From contig OY754468.1 in assembly GCA_963575645.1 (NCBI GenBank), positions 21,166,465 to 21,230,464 of the forward strand: a stretch of 64,000 nucleotides of DNA, written 5' to 3'. The notes beneath the pieces are model-generated. The model searched no databases. It had not been told where the DNA came from and saw only the letters and a list, made by a program, of their open reading frames with translations. The DNA is from Xanthostigma xanthostigma. Its lineage: Eukaryota; Arthropoda; Insecta; Raphidioptera; Raphidiidae. The translations under genes and the position numbers were made by a program. Shown piece after piece: positions 25,870 to 36,640 of this stretch (position 1 is its first letter; every line of letters begins with the position of its first letter).

Positions 25870-26268
25870 TACCGCTGCGCACGAAGCTAGATTTGCTAGC
25901 GGCAAGATTTGACTACTAGTTTCTAGCGCAGGTTTTCCTGATTGCTTTTATGTGCTCGCTTCACATGATACGTCTTTTCAAGCTATAAACACAAAGCTAA
26001 ACGTCTCTATTGTCTGACTTAGCAGAATGACGCCATGTTGGTTTGTGGGCGTTTGTTCATGTCGCCTACGTGACAAGATACTGTTTCCTGATTGGTTCTT
26101 GCCCAGAGCAAGCAAGGAATCTAGCAAGAAAAATAGCCCCTGTTCTAAATTTTTAATCCATCTTGTGAGCTACCAGGCGAGCCCGCAGTAACGTCATTTC
26201 CAGTCTCGTCGGCAGCCTGCCGGCCAGCAGAAGTCTCAGCAGCTTTTCCAGCCTCGTGTGCAGCGTCG
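25870..26268. mobile_element. Harbinger-like MITE, copy 2
   Basis: Same body as 24970-25402 in the same orientation, with internal differences (missing about 50 bases around the former GGATAGATCTGG segment) and eroded ends (ACCGCTGCGCACGAAGCT left, CCTCGTGTGCAGCGTC right). Further fragments of the family lie at 47521-47600 and 57545-57662. Confidence 0.7.
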
Positions 26269-26314
26269 GATGGAAACTGGCTCTGCCCATTTCAAATTTT
26301 ATTTTATATATCAC

Positions 26315-26660
26315 TAGCGGTCCCGCCCGGTTTCACCCGGGTGCAAAAGAACAAATAGGGGGGGAGGTACATGAGTACGCATGTTCATCTTAGTTTACCG
26401 AGATGAATGTTGTGTTCAAATTTCATGATGATCGGAGTTACCGTTCAAAAGTTTTTGTCGGACGGACAAATTTTGAGTTATAATTTGCAACATTTTTCAT
26501 GATGCGCCGCTCCTATTGATCGTAGCGTGATATTATATAGCATATAGCCTTCCTCGATAAATGGGCTATCCAACAAAAAAAAATTTCAATTCGAATTATT
26601 AGTTCCTGAGATTAGTGCGTTCAACCAAACAAACAAACTCTTCAGCTTTATATATCAGTA
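26315..26660 (+). repeat. RTE-type 3' tail repeat
   Basis: Begins CACTAGCGGTCCCGCCCGGT and ends in TAGTTCCTGAGATTAGTGCG, TTCAACCAAACAAACAAACT and CTTCAGCTTTATATATCAGT. That ending is, from memory, very common in insects as the 3' end of RTE elements and their SINEs. About 345 bp, non-coding. Confidence 0.65.
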
Positions 26661-26662
26661 TA

Positions 26663-27478
26663 TAACGATTCCATGTCTTTATCCCCGACGACATTATCCC
26701 CGCGTCATTATCCTCGAACGACAATATCCCCGACTTGAAAGAAATAACCCTATAGTAAAAAATAACCAAATCCTACAGTAAACGTTTGATTTAAGTTTGA
26801 TTTTAGTTTTTATTTTTTATTTTTTTTTCACTTTGAGACTGATTTTCTTAAAAATATATATTTAATTGACTGTCAATTAAATATACATTTTTTAGAAAAC
26901 GCAGTTCTATTCAAACAATTAACTATCTAATTCGCATACCCCGTTATCGTTCACCCCGGAATTGTTTTTTTTTTTAACTCAACATTTGCCCCTTCCCGTT
27001 TCACTGCGAGACAATTCGCATAACCCTATATCGTTCACCCCGGAATTACAATTTGCATACCCGTTTATCGTTCACCCCGGAATTGTTTTTTTAAAAACTC
27101 CACATTTGCCCCTTCCCGTTTCACTGCGAGACAATTCGCATACCCCTTTATCAAAAAAAGCGGTGGTTTTCAATACTCATGAAAATGTGAGTTTTAAGTT
27201 GTAGTCTCAAAGTGAAAGAAAAAATAAAAAGTAAAAACAAAACTCATTCCGGTACCGGGAATCGAACCCGGGCCTCTTGGGTGAGAGCCAGGCACTCTAC
27301 CAATTACACCCTAATTGAGTATATCAAGATAGCTTTGTAATTATATATTATTCATACAGTAGTCGTACGAATAATTATAAAATCGGGGATATTGTCGTCG
27401 GGGATAATGTCGTTCGGGGATTAAAATCGGGGATATTGTCGTCGGGGATAATGGTTCGGGGATAGTGTCATGTCACCG
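26663..27478. mobile_element. Foldback element with reiterated ATTATCCCCG ends
   Basis: Both ends carry several copies of a ~19 bp unit of the type GACGACATTATCCCCG, inverted relative to each other (26680-26740 and 27385-27465). Inside, a T-rich arm ending CACTTTGAGACT (26800-26841) pairs with AGTCTCAAAGTG (27203-27240). Between these arms a ~118 bp unit with TATCGTTCACCCCGGAATTG and GCCCCTTCCCGTTTCACTGC is tandemly repeated (26940-27150). A tRNA-like relic sits inside at 27247-27316. No transposase. Confidence 0.65.
27247..27316 (-). tRNA. tRNA-Glu(CUC)-like relic, not functional
   Basis: On the minus strand the T arm (CCGGG TTCGATT CCCGG) is perfect, the variable loop AGGC and the anticodon loop CT-CTC-AC are those of tRNA-Glu, and a D-arm/A-box like TAATTGGTAGAGTG is present. 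The 3' acceptor side reads TACCGGA, but the 5' side (around ATTAGGG) cannot pair with it, and the anticodon stem has one mismatch. It is therefore best seen as a tRNA pseudogene or a tRNA-derived SINE head captured in the foldback element. Confidence 0.6.
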
Positions 27479-27646
27479 TATATAACATCAATTAACTGAC
27501 TTGAATGTTCTATATATAATCTTTGCTTTATCAATTACATTATTCAATGATCATTTGCACTGGTTTCGTTTAGAATATGATTAGTTGCGGGCAGCAAAAA
27601 ATTTCCGTAAAGGTATACCTTTCTATTATTAACCTGAGGGTATGTA

Positions 27647-28868
27647 TGTCGTAGCCAGATCGTGAAATTAGACATTTCGTGAACTGTCTAGACAGTTCAT
27701 GAAATGCAGCCAGATCGTGTAATGGTCGATCAGTTACACGAAGTGGCTAAAATTTTTAGACAGTTCATGAAATGCAATTGGGCCTTAGACAGATCGTGTA
27801 ATATTTCAGAATTACATGAAGTGTCTAAATTTTTTAGACAGTTCATGAACTGTCTAACAGCTGTTTTGCCGATCGTGCAATATCTAGATACTTTAAATCA
27901 TTGTAAGGAGTCAACTGTAAAAACATTAAATAATTGTCGAAGCAGCTAAAACTAAAATTTCATTTTTATTTCATTTACAAAACATAAAATATAATTCGTC
28001 CTTTTTTCATTTATTCACACACGGTAAACTTGAGTGACACCGGCTGTTACATAAAACGTTCGCTTTTTTGTCCTCGCTCACAAAAATCACTTGATAAAAT
28101 AGGCTTAACAACCAATTTCTTCGGTAAATTTCTCTTTTCGTTACAGGATTTGCAGCCAGACAAAAAAATTTCAATCGGTGGTCGAGGAATTTGAAATTTT
28201 TCAGCAAGAGCAGATTCTATCTTGCATCGTCCGCCATGGCCAGTCTTATTCACATGGAAGTCGTGAATTTTATCGAATAACTCTTCATACGGAACAACAA
28301 ACTGTATAATTGCTGAATCAGCGTGTTTCTTGATTAAATATGATTGATTAGCGACACATTTGGTTTTTCGGCATAATAACTGTCTAGACTGACATAAAAC
28401 TGATCTTTGTGGTTAAAACTTGAAGTGGTGCACTCACTGTCCATTATGCCAAATTATTATTAACAAAAAATTATTATTAACGAACAGCTGATACTGAGTT
28501 GTGTCTATTGCATTATGTCACATCAATATGCGCAACTCACTATGCGCAACTCTTTATGGTGAACGCGCATGAAACTGTGTATTGTTGGGCGCGAAATTTA
28601 ACTTGTTTCCAGATATTTATTTCCTTCACAAATATTGCACGATCGGCAAAACAGCTGTTAGACAGTTCATGAACTGTCTAAAAAATTTAGACACTTCATG
28701 TAATTCTGAAATATTACACGATCTGTCTAAGGCCCAATTGCATTTCATGAACTGTCTAAAAATTTTAGCCACTTCGTGTAACTGATCGACCATAACACGA
28801 TCTGGCTGCATTTCATGAACTGTCTAGACAGTTCACGAAATGTCTAATTTCACGATCTGGCTACGACA
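27647..28868. mobile_element. Ginger-like DNA transposon derivative
   Basis: Terminal inverted repeats of 237 bp (27647-27883 and 28632-28868), nearly identical, begin TGTCGTAGCCAGATCG and end with the complement. A 4 bp duplication TGTA flanks the element on both sides (27643-27646, 28869-28872). TGT...ACA ends and a short duplication are as known for Ginger/TDD-type transposons, and the interior carries the start of a matching zinc-finger integrase-like protein. The remaining catalytic part is absent, so this copy is non-autonomous. Confidence 0.75.
28037..28444 (-). pseudogene. Truncated Ginger/KRBA2-like transposase N-terminus
   Basis: An ATG at 28444 opens a frame of about 34 codons (MDSECTTSS...), which after one frameshift near 28350 continues as a second frame to about 28047. 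That part holds YLIKKHADSAI, PYEELFDKIHDFHVN and TGHGGR, then CKSC and VVKPILSSDFCERGQ. H-x5-H in HVNKTGH followed by C-x2-C is the H2C2 zinc-binding module of integrases; the order and wording resemble KRAB-A-domain-2-like/Ginger integrases (from memory). It stops just where the DDE catalytic core should begin. What is left could at most bind DNA or zinc. Confidence 0.7.
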
Positions 28869-29061
28869 TGTATATGCACAATAAAAGAACAAAGAGAACA
28901 GGTGCTCCACCCTTGGATAGAGACCCTAAAAGAGTTATTACACCACAAGGACAGAAAGTTTGAGATTCTTGAACTCTCTCAAACTGTCTGCCCGTGTGGT
29001 GTATACTATTTTTCTTCATACCTCGGTCGTAAGCATGCTTATTAAATATACTAATTAACTA

Positions 29062-29101
29062 TTCAAATGAATAAGATTGTCGACAATTTTATTCATTTGA
29101 A
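29062..29101. repeat. 40 bp near-perfect palindrome
   Basis: TTCAAATGAATAAGATTGTC continues as GACAATTTTATTCATTTGAA; 19 of 20 pairs match and there is no loop. The right flank GAAGAGTTCTATTCAGACGT is the inverted counterpart of the flank of the hairpin at 21866. Confidence 0.7.
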
Positions 29102-29286
29102 GAGTTCTATTCAGACGTTAATCAAAGATTTGAATACTAATTAACTACTTATTAATTACATAAAAACACAGATAAATTCCAATCAAACAGCTTTGAGGTT
29201 ATACGTAAAAACACGAATGGCAGCTGTTCGCGGCTTTTGGCTGGCGGCAGTAGCGGCAGGTATCGGTGTAACAATATTTCTTCACA

Positions 29287-29399
29287 CCTCGGTCGAAAGT
29301 ACGTATTTCTGGCATCAGTGCGTGTAATACCACCAATGCATAAATGTCAGACTTTCTGCCTTAAAATTGATGCCGGAAGTACGTACTTTCGACCAAGGT
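29287..29399. repeat. Hairpin
   Basis: CCTCGGTCGAAAGTACGTA pairs with TACGTACTTTCGACCAAGG; further in, TCTGGCATCA pairs with TTGATGCCGGA. A half copy (TACCTCGGTCGTAAGCATGC) is at about 29019. Confidence 0.65.
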
Positions 29400-31910
29400 A
29401 TGCAGAAAATGAAATTATCTACACTTATATATTCACGAGGTATTTTGCTTATGCACATTTTAGATAGATAGTACTATGGAGGCACAGAAAGCCTACAGGC
29501 ACTTTGGTTTGTAGATTATGAAATGAGGTAAATTACTCAGTTAACATACTATAAAATACATTGCTTTGCTTATATGGGAAAACGGTGGGCACACAAATAC
29601 AGTCGGAACACAAACTACCGTATAGAATGAAAATGTGTGAAACCTGTTCCCGTCGCACCATCTATATTTTATTACTATTTTCAATGTTAACAGTCTATCC
29701 CGTGTATCTTAATGTGGGTACTTTCGGTAAAATCGTTAGAAACGACATATTTCTACGCTATTTTAGTTGTTAATTACTGTTATAAACTTTTAACAAAACC
29801 CCATTTGTATAACATTACCAGTAGCGTTTGTGAAAATACACTTCCACAAATTGTTTAAGCACAAACAGCACTTAAAATTCAATCGATAGAAACAATTAAA
29901 GTATAAAATCATTCGTCCGTACTTACTGTAGTTTTAACTCATACCCTAGCACTGGTTTTCCAATTTGGACAGAAAATTCTTTACTTTTATTAAATTATAT
30001 AACTTTTGCGGAAATTATAGTTTCTCAATTTTATTAAGTAATTTGTGAATAGAATTTTTACCTAAAATTAATAGTTTTACAAGAGTATAGGTTATATTTC
30101 TAATGCGTGATAGCGTATGGTGGTGAATGTTAAAAACGAGCGCCACAGGGACCATAATATCATCACGCACGAGATACATGTAGATTTTTTTGCTTATAGG
30201 TGATTCTATAAAGTAGGTATAGCTGATTTCCACATAATTTTCAAAATTTTTGACAGTTCAATATTTTATGTATTTTTTTCCGATCTCTAAAATTTCGTTT
30301 CGCTATAATATGATATTTTCGACCTTGTGCAGTGTCATGTAAGGTGAAAAATACCGTGACGAATAATCGAGATCCAACTGTATATACATATTTATTGTAT
30401 TTTCCTACAATTCACCCCCTCGTCAATGGTTATTATTATGGTTTATATATATCATATGTGTTATTTGACTCTTGTTATTGCAGTGTACACATAATTTTAT
30501 TATAAATCGAATTATAGAAATATGAGTCAAAACGTGACAGTGTACATACAATTTGTGTCACACAAAAACACGGATGTGTGTGTTTGCTTTGTGTGTGTGT
30601 TCCAACAAAAAATCATATGAATTTCCCATACAATGTATTGATGAAGGCGCATATACATATAGCACACGACTCATACATATGAACACTATCAACGCCAAAG
30701 GGGTTGGCGAATATTTCAGAGGGTCGCCGCGTTTTATTGATCTCATTAAAATACAACACAATATCTGTGCACAAAACCTTTTGTTAAATTTGTTACAAAT
30801 TTAATTTTTACTATGAGAAGATGAAGAAAAAAAATATTGAATGACCAACAACCAAAAAATAATAATTAATATACTTATTCCAAGCTACCTACTATTTATG
30901 TTATTCAATATCGCCTTGTAGATTAGACTGTAATTTGTAGATTGTATAATGTACACGCTAGAGAACTAAGGTTCTAGATTAAAAACAATGTTAGCCGTCG
31001 TGGAACGCCTAGTATATCTGAAACAAATTTAAGCTTGCCAAATGCATCTTTAAGTTTCAAAGCCCTACGGACACTCCCTAAAGCCCTATGGACACTGCAA
31101 CTTTAAGCTACTAACAGCAAGTGATTATTCTAGTAACTAATAAATCTCAGTTTATAGATATCGCCATCAGGAAAAACATGTTATAATGCAACGCATAAAC
31201 ACAGCAAGCGTTACGTTTTTGTAAAGCTTGTCGTCATGGCATCACAGCCGCATTTGCACATTTTACTCCCACCAAACGCGCCATTAGATGATTTACATCA
31301 ATAACTGATTGGAAATGCATAGATAAAAGTTTCATATCTATCAATTTTCATCATCTAGATTATTATAATAGAAAAATCGTAAAAATTAATTAATAATAAT
31401 AATAGTTTTCAATAATTATGAATGATGGGAATGCGGACACATAGGTATAATTCTTTTCTTTTATTGCTTACGTTTCGTCAAAAATATTGACTTTGTCGAA
31501 GCTCAAAAAACAATTTTTTAAATTAGAAAATAAAGTTAAACATAAAAAAATTATAATTTATTTTATTATAATTACTGAAAATAAATATTACGGACTTTAA
31601 ATGGAAAATAATAATAATAATAATAAATTGATAATCGAACATTAATTGAAATAAATAAATCATATGAGTGAAAAATTCATTGAGACGAATCAAATGGCAT
31701 TTTAATAAAAACTATAGTTTTGAGTATGAAAACAGAAAAAAATATAGAGAGAGGAAGATTGTAGATTATAGACCCTCAACAGATAAGAAATATAGACATT
31801 TTCTTTGGTACAATGAACATTTTGAATGAAATAGATATTATCGAATAACTAAAGATTATTAGCGTCTTATGTTTTTCGGCTCAATATGGTTCACGTTCCT
31901 GAAATTATAA
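29400..31910. other. No gene seen
   Basis: 2.5 kb of AT-rich sequence with only short frames. A short AAT microsatellite is at about 31608-31627 and two near-identical short phrases (AAAGCCCTACGGACACT, AAAGCCCTATGGACACT) sit around 31060-31095. Confidence 0.4.
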
Positions 31911-33118
31911 TATTCAAAGCAATGGCACGTCAATCCGGTGTCGGAGAGGCAACCGGATGGCGAGTGGTAATCTGGGCCTATGAGTGGTACAGAACCCCCT
32001 GGTAGCGGCCAAAGTGACCCCAAATGGACGGGGGCGGCGATATGGGGGTGGGGCAAAATCGAAAAATGTTTGAAAAGGCAACCGGATAAAAATGCGGTTG
32101 CATTGAAGGAAATACCCTAATTATATAATAAATTTTTTTTGCCATCCGAACCACGCGGGCCGTTTTTGCACTAGCGAATAAAAAAAAAATAAAAAAAAAA
32201 CTGAAAAGGCAACCGCTTCAAAATTAGTGAGCATACTTATTGACACCACCAAACGTTGGGAAAAAATTGCCATCCGATCCTGATGGGCAGTTTCGGAGAA
32301 ACAACCCCTCAAAGTCGCCGAAAAACCCTTTTTTTTGATTTTTTCAACAATAAGTAAAAAAAACACACTAAACATTGTTCAAATCGGATGGCATTCGAAA
32401 TTTATACTGTCCTAAGTACAAATAATAGTGTGTATCAATGCCATCCGATTTCGATTAAATTTACGCCTATTTAGCCACCCCCAAAACTCGTGAAAATAAC
32501 AATTTTATGCAGCCTATGGCATTATTTTTGTTGTTATTGAGTTTTGGGGGTTGACTTAATAGGGGTAAAAATAATCAAAATCGGATGGCATTGATACACA
32601 CTATTATTTGTACTTAGGACAGTATAAATTTCGAATGCCATCCGATTTGAACAATGTTTAGTGTGTTTTTTTTACTTATTGTTGAAAAAATAAAAAAAAA
32701 AGGGTTTTTCGGCGACTTTGAGGGGTTGTTTCTCCGAAACTGCCCATCAGGATCGGATGGCAATTTTTTCCCAACGTTTGGTGGTGTCAATAAGTATGCT
32801 CACTAATTTTGAAGCGGTTGCCTTTTCAGTTTTTTTTTATTTTTTTTTTATTCGCTAGTGCAAAAACGGCCCGCGTGGTTCGGATGGCAAAAAAAATTTA
32901 TTATATAATTAGGGTATTTCCTTCAATGCAACCGCATTTTTATCCGGTTGCTTTTTCAAACATTTTTCGATTTTGCCCCACCCCCATATCGCCGCCCCCG
33001 TCCATTTGGGGTCACTTTGGCCGCTACCAGGGGGTTCTGTACCACTCATAGGCCCAGATTACCACTCGCCATCCGGTTGCCTCTCGGACACCGGATTGAC
33101 GTGCCATTGCTTTGAATA
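31911..33118. mobile_element. 1.2 kb near-perfect palindrome (foldback)
   Basis: Arms of about 600 bp start TATTCAAAGCAATGGCACGT and mirror each other with very few differences; the centre is near 32515. TTCAAAG...CTTTGAA ends are flanked by TA. Within each arm the motif GCCATCCGAT or its complement recurs (31955, 32141, 32269, 32383, 32440) and a related GGCAACCGG occurs three times. All frames seen on one arm are mirrored on the other. Non-coding; high arm identity suggests it is recent or kept alike by conversion. Confidence 0.85.
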
Positions 33119-33877
33119 TAAGTGTTTCATTAAATTTTATAGTCACTCGAGTCACAAAGTCTAGACTGTAGAAAATATCCATGGGGAATCCCCTCATTAA
33201 CTGACACTTAGATTACACACATATCAAATTTATAATATGTAGTTTCTCCACCCCTAAATATACAGGTACACATTTAAAATGATTTATCGTTACGGAATGT
33301 CCGTACGTCTATTTTAACTATTTTAATGAATAGAATAGGAAAGGTAACTATTATACAGATGTTAAAATCTTATAATGCCTTTTCCATTTATAAAACCTGA
33401 CATATTAAATTATTATTTTTGTGTATGCCTATAGTATATACCTATAGAGTTACCAAAGTTGAATAAGCAATTTATATTATTGTGATGCTTCCATTTTAGC
33501 ACGCTCTTACTTTCTGTCTCTCTTATAGTTAATTAATTTAACGTACAATTAAAAAAAGACAGAAAGTGTGTGCTTGAGAGCAACATTCATGGCTATTACA
33601 TCTATTCTTTAATGATGTGATGAGGTATAATATTTTGCGCAAAGTTAATTTTCATTTTGTCATAATTTGAAATTAATGGTTATTATTCATAATTAAAATT
33701 TAACACTTTTTCAATAAATTATTCGCTTGCTAATAAGTTTTGTTTTAATGAAATTTATTATTTATGATGTGGGTGTACTTTATTTCCACAATATTATACA
33801 TTTGAATTACGAGTTATTATCATTCAAATATTTAATATTTTTAAACAATAATTTTTATGAATGTAAATAGTCATTTT
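33119..33877. other. No gene seen
   Basis: A weak inverted repeat (CACGCTCTTACTTTCTGTC against GACAGAAAGTGTGTGCTTGAG) lies at 33500-33583. Nothing else is recognised. Confidence 0.4.
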
Positions 33878-34222
33878 TAGGGTTCCGTACCCGAAAAGTG
33901 CCTAACGAGATCCTATTATTAAGCCTCCGTCTGTATGTCAGCGGGCTGTATCTCATGAACCGTAATAGGTAGAGGGATGAAATTTTCACGCAGTGTGTAT
34001 TTCTATTGCCGCTATTACAACGAATAATGAAAAACCAAGACGGCGAATTTAAAAATGGCCGCCGTGGAAAGTAACACGAGAATCAAAAATAAAACCAAGA
34101 CGGCAAATTTAAAATGACCGCCATGTAAATTTAAAAAAATAAATTCCGATTAAACTGGTATTGGTCATGCATGTAAAAAGTACATAATATAGTGTTATAT
34201 CTTGTACGATGGTATGGAACCC
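33878..34222 (+). mobile_element. AGGGTTCCGTACC-type MITE
   Basis: Starts TAGGGTTCCGTACCCG and ends GGTATGGAACCCCTCGTGTG, so the ends are short inverted repeats. The body has CGGGCTGTATCTCATGAACC, GAAATTTTCACG and TGCCGCTATTACAAC, which I recognise from a repeat shared by many moths and some hemipterans. Within it, an ~40 bp phrase AACCAAGACGGCRAATTTAAAA occurs twice. Non-coding. Confidence 0.7.
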
Positions 34223-34920
34223 CTCGTGTGCGAGTTTATTGATGACTGATGACAATCACAAATTTGATGCTCCGATACATGGAAGAAGGTAATGATATGC
34301 AACTAGATTTGGGTCAAACAATTCCAAAGATAGAATTAATATGTAACGTTCCATTTTGATTTGTTTAACGAAACTGATCCACGGAGACATGTCCACGAAT
34401 CTATCCTCTATTTCAATATTTCTCGCATGGTGGGTCGCGACCCGGTACCGTGCCACGCAAAAAAAAATACCGGGTCATAGCCTCGTCTCCGTATTGTTTA
34501 TAACCATACTCGTAAATGAAAGTTTGATTTTTGATGAAAGAGGATTTTTTTATGAATTACTGTTGAGATATAAATGACTCAGAATCCACCTATGGGTTCC
34601 ATCTTCGCTGGTAGAATTGTAGACACAAACAAACTGATAACGCAGTAACCACTACATTCTGACGAATAAATCTGAGATTTTTTGCAAAATTTGATTTCGT
34701 CGAAATTCGCATCCACTGTAACTGTAGCCAAAGAAAAGAATGTAAATCAAGATTCAAACGCACCTAAAACGCGGTATGGTGTGAGCACGCCCTTATTTAA
34801 ATAATCTACATAAAATAAACAGCTATGCAAGCTTTGTGCAAGAGAGTGATGTGTTACAATTTGTATTTCACTGATACACATAATTTTAACGTATTACGTT
34901 ACCACTATAACACAATATAA
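34223..34920. other. No gene seen
   Basis: AT-rich flank of the DIRS element, only short frames. Confidence 0.4.
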
Positions 34921-35103
34921 TTTTATGATCAAAGGAACTTACCTAAGTGATCTTCGATCATAATTTTATGAGAGTATTTTCCGAAGAGATCAGTTACTTG
35001 ATAGATAAGCCTTCTGCTTGATGTTGCCACAGTGTTTAAATCGTGTAGAAACAAAATCTATGGTGTCCCTACACATTGCTCCACTCTGTCTACATCTCCA
35101 TTA
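34921..35103 (-). repeat. DIRS left terminal inverted repeat
   Basis: 34987-35103 is the exact reverse complement of 40337-40453 (117 of 117). The outer 66 bp (34921-34986) is unique to this end apart from GAGTATTTTCC; its complement is stored in the internal complementary region. Confidence 0.93.
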
Positions 35104-35187
35104 TAGTTGAGAGCTGAGAAAAATCATAATATTCGCAGCCTTATAACTTCCACAGGGGAAGAAGAATGCGTTCGGGTAGGGAGGGAT

Positions 35188-35304
35188 ACTGATCTCTTCG
35201 GAAAATACTCTCATAAAATTATGATCGAAGATCACTTAGGTAAGTTCCTTTGATCATAAAATTTTATTTCGAGTATTTTCCTCAAGATCAGTTACTTGAT
35301 AGAT
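35188..35304 (-). repeat. DIRS internal complementary region
   Basis: 35188-35261 (74 bp) is the reverse complement of the left end 34921-34994, and 35262-35304 (43 bp) is the reverse complement of the right end 40434-40476. They abut at ATAAAA|TTTTATT. This head-to-tail junction is the template that DIRS elements are thought to use to restore their ends and make a circular intermediate. Confidence 0.95.
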
Positions 35305-35585
35305 GTTTAAAGCAAAGAAGTTTTAAGGCGGAGAGCGAATATTTTATACTTTATTACACTCACCGCCATATTTAAACAATCTGGTATAGACCTATATATA
35401 AAGGTGTATAATGTATATGTATTTAACATTCTTATTTAAGGTAAATAAAAAAATAACAGTCTATTTCTCTTGACTAAATCACATAAATTATCACATTTAA
35501 CATTTCTAAAGTGATGTTAAAGCAATTTAAAAAAATAACAATAATTCTTTTTCTTTAATCACATAAGTTACCATATTTGGTCATT
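35305..35585 (-). other. DIRS 3' untranslated stretch
   Basis: AT-rich segment between the internal complementary region and the recombinase stop codon; no frame or repeat recognised. Confidence 0.5.
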
Positions 35586-36023
35586 TTACTTATTTTTGGT
35601 GGATTGCAAAATTGTTTTTGCAAATTCTAGGTCATTTCCTACAATAGGTCTATTGTAGAATTTTGCGAAGGAACAAGACGACCTTGTCCATCCTGCTGTT
35701 TTCCTTATAATGTCTATATTAATGCCCTGTCTCTCTGCTAGAGAGGTTGAAGCATGTCTAGTGCTATGGGCGGAAAAAATATTTGTATTAATTCCGCTGT
35801 CCTCTAGTGTTTGTTTAATCCACCGGCTGATACTTTGACTAGAGGCTGCGTGATATGGTCTTTTGAATGTAATAAATAGTCTATTAGCGTGAGATCTAAT
35901 ATTCTTAGTCTTATTCATGTACCCCACTAGAGCCGTTGCTGGACAAATGTTAGGGTTGTCCGTAAAGTCTGGAACTCGTAACAAAGGTTGAAATCTACCC
36001 AGGCCAGTGGTCTTAAATTTTTC

Positions 36024-36063
<40 letters not shown>

Positions 36064-36640
36064 CTCTAACGTTTCGTTACATATTGATATATTATCTATA
36101 TTGATAAGGAAATAGTTTGTACTCTCTGAGCTGTACACAGAGATAGTAAGGTTACTGTTTTCTTGGTTAAGACTTCTAGGTTTAAACTTTCATTAGGCGA
36201 AAGTGCCTAAGTGTTCTAGCACTGGCGATGGGTCCCAGGTTTTTTCGTATTTCGGTTTTAAGGGTCTTAAATTAAAGGCCCCCCTAAAGAATCTCTTTAT
36301 TGTGGGATCAGAACCTACTTCCGGACCCATAATCATTGACAATGCTGATCTAGCGCCGTTAAGGGAACCATATGCAGCTCCATTACTGAACAGTTCATTT
36401 AAAAAATTAATAAGAGCGGCGTCTAGTGTGTACGGACTAATTTGACATTTATTACAGTATATTTACCACTTACGTAAGTAGAGGTCGTATTGTTTAGCTG
36501 TAGCGTTGGATATTGAAGCTATGATGACCTCAATGCTGTGTTTAGAATGGCCCTTTCTTAGATATGCCGTGCTGACAACTTCGCGGAAACCAGGGTAAGC
36601 TTGTAAAGTTTTCATAATCATAGAAAAATGGCGGGAAAGC
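35586..36640 (-). pseudogene. DIRS tyrosine recombinase, broken
   Basis: From the 5' side: SKHSIEVIIASISNATAKQY (start of the core-binding region, 36470-36550), a TAA stop right after LYLRKW at about 36465, then SLNGARSALSMIMGP and IKRFFRGAF, a frameshift near 36205, TAQRVQTISL carrying the first catalytic Arg (36130-36160), another shift, a run of 36 T at 36026-36061 and then an open frame to 35586. That last part has ICPATALVGYM, HSTRHAS (H-x-x-R) and the probable nucleophile Tyr in FAKFYNRP. All catalytic positions are therefore recognisable, but at least one stop and two shifts separate them. Confidence 0.85.
36026..36061. repeat. Poly(T) run of 36 inside the recombinase
   Basis: An uninterrupted 36-base T run (poly-A on the coding strand) interrupts the recombinase between the first Arg box and KTTGLGRFQP. 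It may be a slippage expansion of an A-rich lysine codon stretch or an assembly artefact. Confidence 0.9.

Noticed and set aside
27247..27316. Functional tRNA-Glu gene
   Set aside because: Acceptor arms do not pair and the anticodon stem has a mismatch.
28582..28811. Frames of 61-67 codons in the Ginger-like end repeat, mirrored at 27704-27949
   Set aside because: Both come from the inverted repeats and are mirror images; the motif repeats make them look alike.
32809..33164. Frames of 80 and 63 codons, with twins at 31859-32375
   Set aside because: Mirror frames of the 1.2 kb palindrome, not genes.
36203..36445. 80-codon plus-strand frame
   Set aside because: Antisense to the DIRS recombinase.
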